DNA of 64,000 nt from Ostreococcus mediterraneus. Its lineage: Eukaryota > Chlorophyta > Mamiellophyceae > Mamiellales > Bathycoccaceae. The notes beneath the pieces are model-generated. The model saw nothing but the letters and a program-made list of their open reading frames with translations. It had not been told where the DNA came from and searched no databases. The stretch spans positions 186,001 to 250,000 of the forward strand of contig WMKK01000017.1 of assembly GCA_012295225.1 (NCBI GenBank), read 5' to 3'. This document shows, piece by piece, positions 55,861 to 64,000 of the stretch (the first letter of the stretch is position 1; each line of letters opens with the position of its first letter). The translations under genes and the position numbers were made by a program.

Positions 55861-57624
55861 ATGCACGGCGCGTGCGCGCGCGCGATGACGCCCGCGACGA
55901 CGCCCACGACGACGTCCCGCACATTCGCGCGGCCCGGGACGCCGACGACGCCGACACGGGCGTCGATGATGCCGATGAGGTTGGTTTCAAAAGGGCCGAC
56001 GTTCCCACGACGCCGCACGGCGACGCACGACGCGGCGAGCGACGCCGTGGACGCGCGAGCGAGTGCGGATGATGCGTTATCGGTGTCGGTGACGACTGGG
56101 GGGATGCCGCTCGCGGGGGTTGACATGGGGTCGACGACGGAGGAGGACGCGAGGGAGGAGGGCGCGGAGGCGGCAGCCGGGGATGCGAGCACGAAGGATT
56201 TACTGCGGTTTACGCTTCCCACGATGCTCATCTGGCTCGCGGAGCCGTTGTTGAGTTTGGTGGATACATCTGTGGTTGGATTGGCGTCGACGCTTGAGTT
56301 GGCGGCGATTGCTCCGGGGAGCGTGTACGCCGGGTATCCGGCGTATTTAATCGCCGCGGGACTGGCGATGGCGACGACGACGATGATTGCACAGGATAGA
56401 CTGCTAGCGGCGAAAGGTGGTGCGGATGATGAAGATGAACGCACGGTATCGATGAGTTTGGTGACCGGGATTGTGATGGCGCTGGTGATGAGCACGTTTT
56501 TGATTGCGGCGCACAGGCCGCTTTTAGCCATGTATATTGGCGCGGCAAATATTGGCGTGCTTCCACACGCCAGTGCGTATAGCGTGATTCGATTACTTTC
56601 GCTGCCAATTGGCATCGCAATTGCCGTCGCTGAGTCGGCGTTTTTGGCGAGCAAAGATCCGTGGACGCCACTCAAGGCGGTGGTGTTGACGACGACGGTG
56701 AATTTGGTGCTCGACATTTGGTTTGTCACTGGTCTTGGTTGGGGCATTCGAGGCGCCGCTTGGGCAACGACTATTTCTCAGGTGTGCACGGCGATATTGC
56801 TCATACGAGCGCTCATCAATCGTGGGCCAGAAATCGACAAGGTGAGAACGATGTTGAAGGAGAACGCGCAACGCGCGTCAACCTCCAACTTCAACCTTCC
56901 CGCAGAGATGCGATCTCTTAGAAATGTTGGCGCGCCGGCGTTACGGTTGCCGATTCGAATGCCCGATATGAGGTTCTTACAACGCGTTCGATCGATTGCG
57001 GCTCCTGTGATGTGCGTACTGTTCATCAAATGCGTATTCGTTGGCTGGATTGTTCGCACGGCGACGTACATTTCGCCAGAAGCCTCGGCCGCAAACGGCG
57101 TTCTCTTCACCGTCTATTTCTTCTTTGCCGTCATTGGCGATGGCGTGAGTCAGGCGTCACAAACATTTTTGCCGCCCACACTCGGTGATTTTGATAAAGC
57201 CTCAAAGTTGGCTTTCCGAATCTTGTACGTCGCCGTCGGCATTGGTATTTTCAACGCCCTCGTCAGCGGTTTCGTTCCGATAAACTTTCCCTATTTATTC
57301 ACCACGTCCCCAGCCGTGGTCGAATTGATGTTCAAGGCCACACCATACATGTGTGCGGCATTATTAGCCCACACATCCTCTATGGCGAGCGAAGGATGTT
57401 TACTGGCGTGTCGCGACGGCGCCTTTATGGTGTCCTCGTACATACCTAATTCCATCCTGTCCATCGTCACCCTCAACTTCCTCCTCGCCCAAGGCTGGGG
57501 CGTGTGTTCATCATGGATTGCTCTCACCCAATTCCATTTTGTACGTTTATTCATAAACTACATCCGTCTCGGTAGCCGAAAAAGTTCGCCTCTCAATAAA
57601 GAGCTCGGCGTCGGCGTCGCATAG
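55861..57624 (+). CDS. MATE-family transporter, EDS5-like, plastid
   Basis: A cation- or proton-coupled efflux protein of 587 aa with about 12 helices. Seen: LLRFTLPTMLIWLAEPLLSL, LVDTSVVGLASTLELAAIAP (the MATE motif with VDTxxVG), GIAIAVAESAFLASKDPWTP, AVVLTTTVNLVLDIWFVTGL, GWGIRGAAWATTISQV and FFFAVIGDGVSQASQTFLPP. The long N-terminus (Thr/Arg/Ala-rich) suggests plastid targeting. The pattern matches EDS5 and its plant homologue EDS5H, whose best-known member exports salicylate or isochorismate from plastids. In this alga the substrate is unknown. Confidence 0.9.
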   Translation: MHGACARAMTPATTPTTTSRTFARPGTPTTPTRASMMPMRLVSKGPTFPRRRTATHDAASDAVDARASADDALSVSVTTGGMPLAGVDMGSTTEEDAREEGAEAAAGDASTKDLLRFTLPTMLIWLAEPLLSLVDTSVVGLASTLELAAIAPGSVYAGYPAYLIAAGLAMATTTMIAQDRLLAAKGGADDEDERTVSMSLVTGIVMALVMSTFLIAAHRPLLAMYIGAANIGVLPHASAYSVIRLLSLPIGIAIAVAESAFLASKDPWTPLKAVVLTTTVNLVLDIWFVTGLGWGIRGAAWATTISQVCTAILLIRALINRGPEIDKVRTMLKENAQRASTSNFNLPAEMRSLRNVGAPALRLPIRMPDMRFLQRVRSIAAPVMCVLFIKCVFVGWIVRTATYISPEASAANGVLFTVYFFFAVIGDGVSQASQTFLPPTLGDFDKASKLAFRILYVAVGIGIFNALVSGFVPINFPYLFTTSPAVVELMFKATPYMCAALLAHTSSMASEGCLLACRDGAFMVSSYIPNSILSIVTLNFLLAQGWGVCSSWIALTQFHFVRLFINYIRLGSRKSSPLNKELGVGVA

Positions 57625-58200
57625 CGAAAAAATTGTTTCTCTCTTGTTTCCTTCTTGGTTTCTTTGGTTTCTTGATTTCTTGATTTCTTGGTTTATTTGC
57701 TTACTTACGAGTTGATCATCATTTATGTTAGTTGTTCTCTGTTACCTCTCCGTGTTGTTGACGTGATTGATGATGTAATAAAAACCTGTACTCTCAGTAA
57801 GTCTCACCCAAACGCAAAAAAATTTCGTGATGGATTTTGTTTAAAAAAACCTCAACGCGCGCGCGACGCCATGCACTCGACCTCTTTTCTCGCTGTGCGA
57901 CGCGCAGTCGATCTCTAGGTGCGTCTCGATCATCGACGCGAACGATTGCGTCGTCGTATCGCCCGTGGCGCATCGGCGTCGACGGCGCGACCGCGCGAGG
58001 GTCGTCGCTCGACCGCCAAGAGTCGCGATCGGGCCTCTAGGGTCAGGGTCGCGTTCGTGGACGATGCTGGCATCTGCGGTCTCCACGCGCCGCCGACGCG
58101 CGCGCGACATCGATGACGCGCGGTCACTGACTGACGGATAATTCTTTTGTTTATTTTCCCGTTCGCACAGCGCTTTACGACTCGTTACGACGCTTGAATA
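57625..58200. other. Intergenic: MATE 3' region and RPS2 leader
   Basis: The first 80 bp hold a T-rich tandem (TTTCTTGG/TTTCTTGAT, about 57640-57690). The second half probably contains an intron in the RPS2 5' untranslated region (see next entry). Short frames in it are not supported as genes. Confidence 0.5.
57919..58170 (+). other. Probable 5' UTR intron of RPS2
   Basis: The sequence starts GTGCGT, contains a doubled CTGAC at 58127-58135 and ends TTCGCACAG at 58170, exactly the pattern of the coding introns in this window. A stop codon in frame just before the RPS2 ATG places it in the leader. Confidence 0.55.
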
Positions 58201-59227
58201 ATGTCCGACAGAGGTGGATTCTCTCGCGGTTTCGGCCGCGGCGGTGACCGCGGTGGTGACCGCGGTGGCGATCGCGGTGGTCGCGGCCGCGGTGACCGCG
58301 GTGGCCGAGGCCGCGGCCGCGGTCGCGGCCCCCGTGGTGGTGACGAGAAGGATGCTTGGGTTCCGTGCACCAAGCTCGGTCGTCTCGTGCAACAAGGCAA
58401 GATCAAGTCGCTCGAGCACATTTACTTGTTCTCTTTGCCGATCAAGGAGCACCAAATTGTTGACCACTTTATCGGTGCTGAATTGAAGGATGAAGTGATG
58501 AAGATTTGCCCCGTGCAAAAGCAAACGACTGCGGGTTGCCGTATGCGCTTCAAGGTGCGTTCTTGTGTTCGCGTCGTCGTGGAGTTGGTGTCGCGAGTGT
58601 GAGACGAGGGTTGTGCTAGGGCTTTCGAAGAGACGCCCCGGACCGCTCGCGCCCTTGTCCTTGCGTGTTGTCGTGTCTTTTGTGTGTGAGGCGTTATTTG
58701 TACGTGTACTGACGTAGGCTAATCGTTTCCTTTCGTTTCTAATGACGCAGGCTTTCGTTGTCGTCGGTGACGGCAACGGCCACATCGGTTTGGGCGTCAA
58801 GGCGTGCAAGGAAGTCGCGCACTCCATTCAAGGTTCGATGATTCTCGCGAAGTTGAACGTCGTCCCGGTTCGCCGTGGTTACTGGGGCTCCAAGCTCGGT
58901 GCCCCGCACACCGTGCCGTGCAAGGTTCACGGCAAGTGCGGTTCCGTGCACATTCGCCTCATCCCGGCGCCGCGTGGTACCGGTATTGTCGCCGCGGCTA
59001 CCCCGAAGAAGGTGCTTCAAATGGCGGGTATCGAAGACGTGTTCACGTGCTCTCGTGGTCACTCCAGAACGCTTGGTAACTCCGTTAAGGCTTGCTACCA
59101 AGCGCTCGCCCGTACCTATTCCTTCTTGTCGCCGGAGCTCTGGGCGGAGACGCGCTTTGCCAAGCCGCCGGCGCAAGAGTTCACCGACTTGCTCGCCAAG
59201 CCGATGAAAAAGCGTGCCGAGTATTAG
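58201..59227 (+). CDS. RPS2: 40S ribosomal protein S2 (uS5); two exons
   Basis: Small-subunit protein that controls decoding accuracy. Exons 58201-58554 and 58751-59227 give 276 aa. The N-terminus is the eukaryotic RG/DRGG-rich tail ([17 protein letters not shown]). The S5 core follows: [54 protein letters not shown] across the splice, then [20 protein letters not shown] and [20 protein letters not shown]. The intron has a GTGCGT donor and CTGAC at 58709-58713. Confidence 0.97.
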
Positions 59228-59307
59228 ACTTTGAGCGTGTTTTTGACACCTAGTTAGATGACTTGATGAAATATCACTTTATTAAGCCGTTTTTAATCTG
59301 TTTTTGC

Positions 59308-60048
59308 CTACGTGGCTATCGCTAACTTGCTACGCCTATCGTGTCTACTCGCCGACGCCACCAAGTGGTTTGCGTCGTCGATGACTTCTAATTGTCTCAC
59401 GGCCTCAGCTCGGAGTTTACGAAGCGCACCCACGAGCGCACGTTGGCGATTCAACGCCCTCGCCGCTTCGCGCGTCGATGTCTCCACGAATCTCTTGGCG
59501 TCAACCTCTCTCCGTTTGTCGCGAAACTCAATCGCGCTGTACAACGTCTCGGCGTTTCGCGCCGCATCCAACGCCGCGTCTCGCTCAGCCACAGCCTTCG
59601 TTAACGCCAATTGCGCTGTGAGCGTACTTTTAATTTCTTTTTCACGTTCATCTTCGCGTCGACGCCTCGTGCACGTCCGCGCCTCGCGCGCCCAAGCGCG
59701 AAGCGCCTCGCGAAGCGCGCTCTCCCTCGCGCGTTTCTCAAAACGCTCCAACGCCCGCCTCATCGCCTTGTGCTCGATCGTCCGCGTGCGCCACGCACGA
59801 AACACGTGCGCAATCACCTCCACTCGCAGGGCGCGCACGGCGACGGCGAGCTCACGCGTCACGCGCGCGTCGCCGCACGCGCGAGCGCGCCAGGATGCGA
59901 AAAAGTGCGAGACAACGTCGCGATTTCGCGCGTGCACAGCTCTGCGCTCGCGCGCAGCTGCGCTCCAGCGCGCGAAAAAGCGAGCGCGATGGTCAATTTT
60001 GTCGTCGTCGTCGTCGTCGTCGTTGTCGTCGTCGCGCGCGGGCGTCAT
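59308..60048 (-). CDS. Sfi1-like repeat protein, putative centrin binder
   Basis: The 246-aa protein has a poly-Asp start (from a GTC microsatellite) then helical units with a recurring aromatic core: FFARWSAAARERRAVHARNR, FFASWRARACGDARVTRELA, VFRAWRTRTIEHKAMRRALE, ALREALRAWAREARTCTRRR. The FxxWRxx spacing of roughly 35 residues matches Sfi1 centrin-binding repeats. The rest (LTAQLALTKAVAERDAALDA, REAARALNRQRALVGALRKL) is a coiled coil. Four repeats are few compared with Sfi1. Its probable role is a spindle-pole or microtubule-organising scaffold. Confidence 0.62.
   Translation of the reverse strand: MTPARDDDNDDDDDDDKIDHRARFFARWSAAARERRAVHARNRDVVSHFFASWRARACGDARVTRELAVAVRALRVEVIAHVFRAWRTRTIEHKAMRRALERFEKRARESALREALRAWAREARTCTRRRREDEREKEIKSTLTAQLALTKAVAERDAALDAARNAETLYSAIEFRDKRREVDAKRFVETSTREAARALNRQRALVGALRKLRAEAVRQLEVIDDANHLVASASRHDRRSKLAIAT
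60000..60034. repeat. GTC microsatellite coding poly-Asp
   Basis: GTC triplets encode the Asp run at the N-terminus of the Sfi1-like protein on the minus strand. Confidence 0.88.
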
Positions 60049-60266
60049 GGTGCCGCGCGCCGTCGTCTGTGGCGGGCTCTCTCAGTCCCCTCTACAGTTG
60101 TGGAAGGCGAACGGACTTTTTTCAATTGGAGATGTGAGGCTCGTGTGCACGTCACCGAGGCGCTGGCAATGTGTATTGTATGTGCATGTGTGTGTTGCGT
60201 GCGCATTGCATGAATTTGGCGCGTCGCGGAAAGTCTATACCGTGCCTTATGATAAGGGGGGGGTGT

Positions 60267-61838
60267 TTACGATGCGCGAGGCGGAAGCCGCTCGAGCGCA
60301 GCCAAGGTGGTAAACGCGGCGACTTGGCTCAAGCCATCAGGCCAGGTGATGGACATGGCGTAGTTCCCGATGACGCTCATTTCTAAGGGTGCGATGTCGT
60401 CTGGGATGGGCGCGCCATTCATCAATCTATCGGGGCTTTCATTGCTCCCTTTGACGCGAGCGCTCGTGTCTGACATGCGTACGTTTTTAGCTGAAATCCA
60501 AAATGGCTTGCCGTCATTTTCGCCCGGAATTTCCACTCTAAACGCGCCATCATATCCGGGGTCAACATCCACACGTGGTTTCTTCCCAGAGTTTAATTTA
60601 GCGACCTCGCGAACGACAGATGCGGCGACTTCTTGGTACCGCGCGCTCGTCTCGCACGTCGGGTCTCGCAACACGAGCGGCCGACCGGTGTCCCCACACG
60701 CGCTCAACTCTGGCACGATGGGCATCTGAAACAGGTTTGGCACGCCGTATTGATCGCAAATCTTTGCTCCACTGCCTTCGCCGAACGGTTTGTGTCGCAC
60801 ACCATCGACTTCGAAATAGCTCATGTTTTCCACGACGCTCACGCACGGCACGGCGAGCTTTGCAAACATGCGCACACCCTTTTCGACGTCAATGAACGCC
60901 AATTTTTGCGGTGTCGTCACCACCACCGCGGCAGTAATTGGCACAACCTGACATAATGTCAATTGAATGTCCCCCGTTCCAGGAGGCATGTCCAAGATTA
61001 AATAATCCAACTCGCCCCAATCCGTTGTCGTCAACAGCTGGTTAATCAAACCGCTCACCATCGGACCACGCATGATCGCGCTTCCTTGACCCGCAAACCC
61101 AAAAGATACAACTTTTACCCCTTCGTACTCCACCGGCGTGATCGTCCCAGTCTCTTTATCCATCTGCAATACAGGAACCTCGGGAGAAATCATCGTCGGC
61201 AAGCTTGGACCGTACACGTCGGCGTCTAAAATCCCAACTTTGGCCCCCATCATCGCCAGCGTATACGCCAAGTTCACCGACGTCGTCGATTTCCCAACAC
61301 CACCCTTACATGAACTCACGGCGATGATGTGCGATACTCGTCGCAAGCCTTCCACAGTTTCTGGCGCGTCGTTTCTCGCCGGCTGCGCCGTCATGGTCAC
61401 GTTCACCTTGCGCACCCAGTCCAACTCCCCTACGAATGCCTTGGCTTGTCTTTCGAATTCCGCCTTCACCGGACACGCCGGTGTGGTGAGTTCAATCGCA
61501 AAAAGCACAGCCCCTGTGGCGTCATCTATCGTCAATGCCTTGACGAACCCGCAGTTGACGATATCCTCGCCGAAGTCAGGGTCGATGACTCGGCGCAACT
61601 TTTCGAGCACCTGCGCCTCGCGCGACCCATCTGGGGCGGAATAAATTGCGGGCAAACCCGTGGTATCACCATCTGTGACGACAGCGTCGTCCGTGGGGGC
61701 ATGACGCGCGGTGACGCGTCGTCGTCGGGCGATGGAGCTGGGTTTATCCACAGCCGTGGCGCGGCGAGCGCCAGAGCGCGAGCTCGCCGTTGTCGCTCGA
61801 GCACAACACGCGCGCGCCGCCGTCGCGACGGTGGACAT
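60267..61838 (-). CDS. HCF101: HCF101, plastid 4Fe-4S cluster carrier (Mrp/NBP35 family)
   Basis: A P-loop ATPase that assembles and transfers 4Fe-4S clusters to photosystem I and other stromal proteins. The 523-aa precursor has an Ala/Arg/Thr transit peptide; a MIP18/DUF59 domain (QVLEKLRRVIDPDFGEDIVN with TPACPVKAEFERQAKAFV); the ATPase (SSCKGGVGKSTTSVNLAYTL, GILDADVYGPSLP, DYLILDMPPGTGDIQLTLCQ, VENMSYFEVDGVRHKPFGEG); and a DUF971-type C-terminus (MSVIGNYAMSITWPDGLSQV). This three-part layout is diagnostic of HCF101 rather than cytosolic NBP35 or mitochondrial IND1. Confidence 0.95.
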   Translation of the reverse strand: MSTVATAARACCARATTASSRSGARRATAVDKPSSIARRRRVTARHAPTDDAVVTDGDTTGLPAIYSAPDGSREAQVLEKLRRVIDPDFGEDIVNCGFVKALTIDDATGAVLFAIELTTPACPVKAEFERQAKAFVGELDWVRKVNVTMTAQPARNDAPETVEGLRRVSHIIAVSSCKGGVGKSTTSVNLAYTLAMMGAKVGILDADVYGPSLPTMISPEVPVLQMDKETGTITPVEYEGVKVVSFGFAGQGSAIMRGPMVSGLINQLLTTTDWGELDYLILDMPPGTGDIQLTLCQVVPITAAVVVTTPQKLAFIDVEKGVRMFAKLAVPCVSVVENMSYFEVDGVRHKPFGEGSGAKICDQYGVPNLFQMPIVPELSACGDTGRPLVLRDPTCETSARYQEVAASVVREVAKLNSGKKPRVDVDPGYDGAFRVEIPGENDGKPFWISAKNVRMSDTSARVKGSNESPDRLMNGAPIPDDIAPLEMSVIGNYAMSITWPDGLSQVAAFTTLAALERLPPRAS

Positions 61839-62028
61839 GATGAATGCGTACTACGTGCGTGCGCGTCTCGCGGACGAGGTGGCGAGAATTCCCGCGCGCG
61901 TGACTCTGAAGAAGTAGAGGAGCGCAGCCGTCGCGTAGCGGTACAATACGTCATCGTTATTTTTACATCTTCTATCATTTATAGCTATCTGCGGCATTTC
62001 TGCGCGCCAATCCAATCAACTAAATCAA

Positions 62029-62589
62029 TCATCTACCTTTTCTAAACGTTTTTGCCTTTTTCTTCGCCCGAAGTGCTTTGTCGATGTCTTTGCTGCGCGC
62101 GAACGCGCTAGCAATCTTTGCCGCGTCGGCGTCTCGCTTGAACACGTGCAGAAAACATCCCGCCTTGGTTCGACGTTTCCATTCCCCAGAACCTTCGCAT
62201 CCGGCTTCGTATTGCGAGCCACCGTCTTTTTCCAGACGCAACGTTTCCTTGAGCGCCGCCGACGCCGCGTCTCGCCCGAAGACTTGAATCAAAATACGAA
62301 TAAGATGCTTCTTGGGTTCTTGAATGAGTTTGCACACGTGTTCGGCGCATCGAAGGTCCTCATACGAAAGAGCAATAAACGCAGGGTCATCCGGGCGCTC
62401 GACGTCCATCGGCGGCGGCGATTGCAACGCGCTGGCGTCCTCGAGCTCGCCTTCTTCGATGGCATCATCAGCACCATCGATATCTTTCCCGCCTTCTACG
62501 CGCGTCGCACCACCGCCGACGGCGATGTCCATGTCTTCATAATCAATCAACTCTTCTTCATCGTCGATTTCGCCGTCGTTGGCGTCCAT
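62029..62589 (-). CDS. PHAX: PHAX RNA-binding-domain protein
   Basis: PHAX bridges the cap-binding complex and CRM1 for snRNA export from the nucleus. The 186-aa product has an acidic N-terminus and the PHAX RNA-binding domain at about residues 80-155: VCKLIQEPKKHLIRILIQVF, GRDAASAALKETLRLEKDGG, and KRRTKAGCFLHVFKRD. The C-terminus is a basic Lys/Arg tail (ALRAKKKAKTFRKGR), a likely nuclear signal. It is much shorter than animal PHAX (about 390 aa) and lacks a visible phosphorylation loop, so the export role is inferred only from the domain. Confidence 0.82.
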   Translation of the reverse strand: MDANDGEIDDEEELIDYEDMDIAVGGGATRVEGGKDIDGADDAIEEGELEDASALQSPPPMDVERPDDPAFIALSYEDLRCAEHVCKLIQEPKKHLIRILIQVFGRDAASAALKETLRLEKDGGSQYEAGCEGSGEWKRRTKAGCFLHVFKRDADAAKIASAFARSKDIDKALRAKKKAKTFRKGR

Positions 62590-62771
62590 GACGCCGCGCG
62601 CGCGCGTTGTGAGGCGCGTTCGTTGCGTGCCGTGTGCGTGTACCGGTCGATCTTTGCACGCGGCGTCATTGTGTCACGCGCGCATCCAAGCGTCCCGCGC
62701 GCGTGATCGCCGCTCACCGCGCACATAGACGCGCATAGGCTTCACGCACGCGATCGCACCGCACGCGCGCC

Positions 62772-63410
62772 ATGGGTGCGGCGTTTTCGACGAGCGTGCG
62801 CACGCTGTTTGATAAATTCTTTGGCAACTTGGACATGCGCGTGGTGATGCTCGGGTTGGACGCCGCGGGAAAGACGACGATATTGTACAAGCTGCACATC
62901 GGCGAGGTGTTGTCGACGGTGCCTACGCTTGGGTTTAACGTGGAGAAGGTGCAGTATAAGAATGTGGTGTTCACGGTGTGGGACGTGGGCGGACAAGAAA
63001 AGTTGCGACCGCTGTGGAGGCACTACTTTAATAACACGGATGGGTTAATCTTCGTCGTGGATTGCTTGGATCGGGATCGCATCGCGCGAGCGAAAGAGGA
63101 GTTTTATTCCATCGTGAACGATGCGTTTATGAAGAATAGCGCCATTTTGATTTTTGCCAACAAGCAGGACTTGGCGGGGGCGTTGACGACGGCAGATATC
63201 GTGCAAGCGTTTGATTTAGCGTCGCTTAAGGGGCGTAAATGGCACGTACAGGCGTCGTGTGCTACACAGGGTCTTGGATTGTATGAAGGTTTGGATTGGT
63301 TGAGCGATACGCTTTCCCGGATGCGACGGTTGGGTCAGCAGACGAGCGTGGGCACGAGCGGTGAGCGACACGGCCAAGGGCGCCAAGGACGCATGGCTGC
63401 TTTGGCGTGA
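62772..63410 (+). CDS. ARF-family GTPase with C-terminal extension
   Basis: Controls coat recruitment to membranes. Seen in order: [20 protein letters not shown] (Gly2 myristoylation and amphipathic helix), the P-loop [35 protein letters not shown] (switch I), [20 protein letters not shown] (switch II), [11 protein letters not shown] (base motif) and [20 protein letters not shown]. All nucleotide-binding residues are kept. The protein is 212 aa against about 181 for ARF1; the extra 30 C-terminal residues are Gly/Arg/Gln-rich. It is closest to ARF, less to ARL. Confidence 0.92.
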   Translation: MGAAFSTSVRTLFDKFFGNLDMRVVMLGLDAAGKTTILYKLHIGEVLSTVPTLGFNVEKVQYKNVVFTVWDVGGQEKLRPLWRHYFNNTDGLIFVVDCLDRDRIARAKEEFYSIVNDAFMKNSAILIFANKQDLAGALTTADIVQAFDLASLKGRKWHVQASCATQGLGLYEGLDWLSDTLSRMRRLGQQTSVGTSGERHGQGRQGRMAALA

Positions 63411-63638
63411 TTTTAGAATGCATGATGCACACACACAGGTACAAATACAAGTATGAATAGCGAGAGCTCGACCAGTAGCGACTTCCCTCTAAAGCCAGTC
63501 GATGTTCAATATAGAATACAGCTTCATCCCAACTCCGTCTTTTGCAGTGGCTTTCGCACGTTCAACAAAAGCATTATAGAATACAGTTTCATATTACATA
63601 ATTTCATGTATCAAGAGAGATGAATTATTGTTGTCGGT

Positions 63639-64000
63639 TCACTTTGCGGCGATGGATAATAGTTGCGCTTGCTTGAGCTCATCGCGACACTTTCCACAAC
63701 CTTTCAATGCGTAACGGCACTTCGTGCAGCCTAACTCTGTGCGTGGTGGCTTGATTAGGCGCGGTCGACCTCGGCTGGGTTTGCCATTTGCATTTCTACA
63801 TGGCACCACGACGACTTCGCTTACTTTGCCAGTATTGATGTCGACGTACTTTCTCGATTCAGATGGAAACTTTTTGTTCAATCCTTGCGAGCTTTTCGTC
63901 ATCGCCGTACGCGTTGTATTTTTCTTGGTTTGTGTCGTTTTCTTGACCGCAAGCGCCTTGGATGCGCGAGGACCGCGGGCCGAGCGTTCAGTGAGCGGAT
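63639..64000 (-). CDS. AT-hook/Cys-rich nuclear protein, C-terminal part only
   Basis: The frame is open from the stop at 63639 to the right edge of the window, so the gene is truncated by the window. The visible 120 residues are Lys/Arg/Thr-rich (KALAVKKTTQTKKNTTRT), then an AT-hook KPSRGRPRLIKPP and a double-Cys motif LGCTKCRYALKGCGKCRDEL (CxxCRY...GCxxCR). This AT-hook plus CxxC layout recurs in algal chromatin-associated proteins. An internal Met at 63902 is not needed as start. Confidence 0.6.
   Translation of the reverse strand, partial: PLTERSARGPRASKALAVKKTTQTKKNTTRTAMTKSSQGLNKKFPSESRKYVDINTGKVSEVVVVPCRNANGKPSRGRPRLIKPPRTELGCTKCRYALKGCGKCRDELKQAQLLSIAAK

Overview
The window looks like nuclear DNA of a very compact picoeukaryotic green alga of the Mamiellales, most likely an Ostreococcus-type genome. 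Evidence: about 50 genes in 64 kb on both strands, intergenic gaps often of 50-300 bp, few introns, plastid and mitochondrial nuclear-encoded genes side by side (HCF101, cytochrome c6A, complex I 23 kDa subunit, COX6B), GC-rich codon use, and a sensory rhodopsin fused to a histidine kinase and response regulator, an architecture known from Ostreococcus and Chlamydomonas. The species cannot be fixed from sequence alone.

Layout. 1-5 kb: mitochondrial and trafficking genes (NDUFS8, AP-3 sigma, three-exon COX6B, cytochrome c heme lyase, a REV7-like HORMA protein). 5-10 kb: plastid-type 6-phosphogluconolactonase, a zinc-finger/DUF2358 plastid protein, and a bacterial-type ParB-like nuclease protein, the last two diverging from a striking palindrome cluster. 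10-21.5 kb: cytochrome c6A, COMM-domain protein, class-24 methyltransferase, PUB protein, YHM2-like mitochondrial carrier, ALG3, a coiled-coil protein, a zinc alcohol dehydrogenase, an RRM protein and a TLDc protein. 21.6-32 kb: IBR5-like phosphatase, an unrecognised 684-aa protein, GPAT9, plastid carbamoyl-phosphate synthase small subunit, an FHA protein and a plastid membrane protein. 32-45 kb: AP-4 mu, nucleotide-sugar transporter, TPR protein, the rhodopsin histidine kinase, a cyclin, an atypical GTPase, membrane rubredoxin, a plastid coiled-coil protein and RPS4. 45-64 kb: a cysteine-rich membrane protein, a divergent transaldolase, monoacylglycerol lipase-like hydrolase, a SAP-KH-KH-KH-WW protein, an OTU protease, a 2H phosphoesterase-like protein, an NFKBIL1/J-like membrane protein, a MATE transporter, RPS2, an Sfi1-like repeat protein, HCF101, PHAX, an ARF GTPase and a partial AT-hook/Cys-rich gene running off the right edge.

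Neighbours do not form operons; they are independently transcribed genes, many as divergent pairs sharing very short promoters (39 bp between start codons in one case). Functional themes recur: plastid and mitochondrial Fe-S/heme/electron transfer (NDUFS8, COX6B, HCCS, c6A, rubredoxin, HCF101), vesicle traffic (AP-3, AP-4, ARF, COMMD), glycan and lipid synthesis (ALG3, GPAT9, sugar transporter), and RNA handling (KH, RRM, PHAX, ribosomal proteins).

Introns, where present, lie near the 5' end, start GTGCGT or GTACGT, and nearly all carry a CTGAC branch-point motif 20-45 bases before the acceptor. I used that signature to build spliced models for COX6B, the alcohol dehydrogenase, CarA, the sugar transporter, the TPR protein, rubredoxin, RPS4, RPS2 and the OTU protease. 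I saw no tRNA, rRNA, CRISPR array or recognisable transposon.
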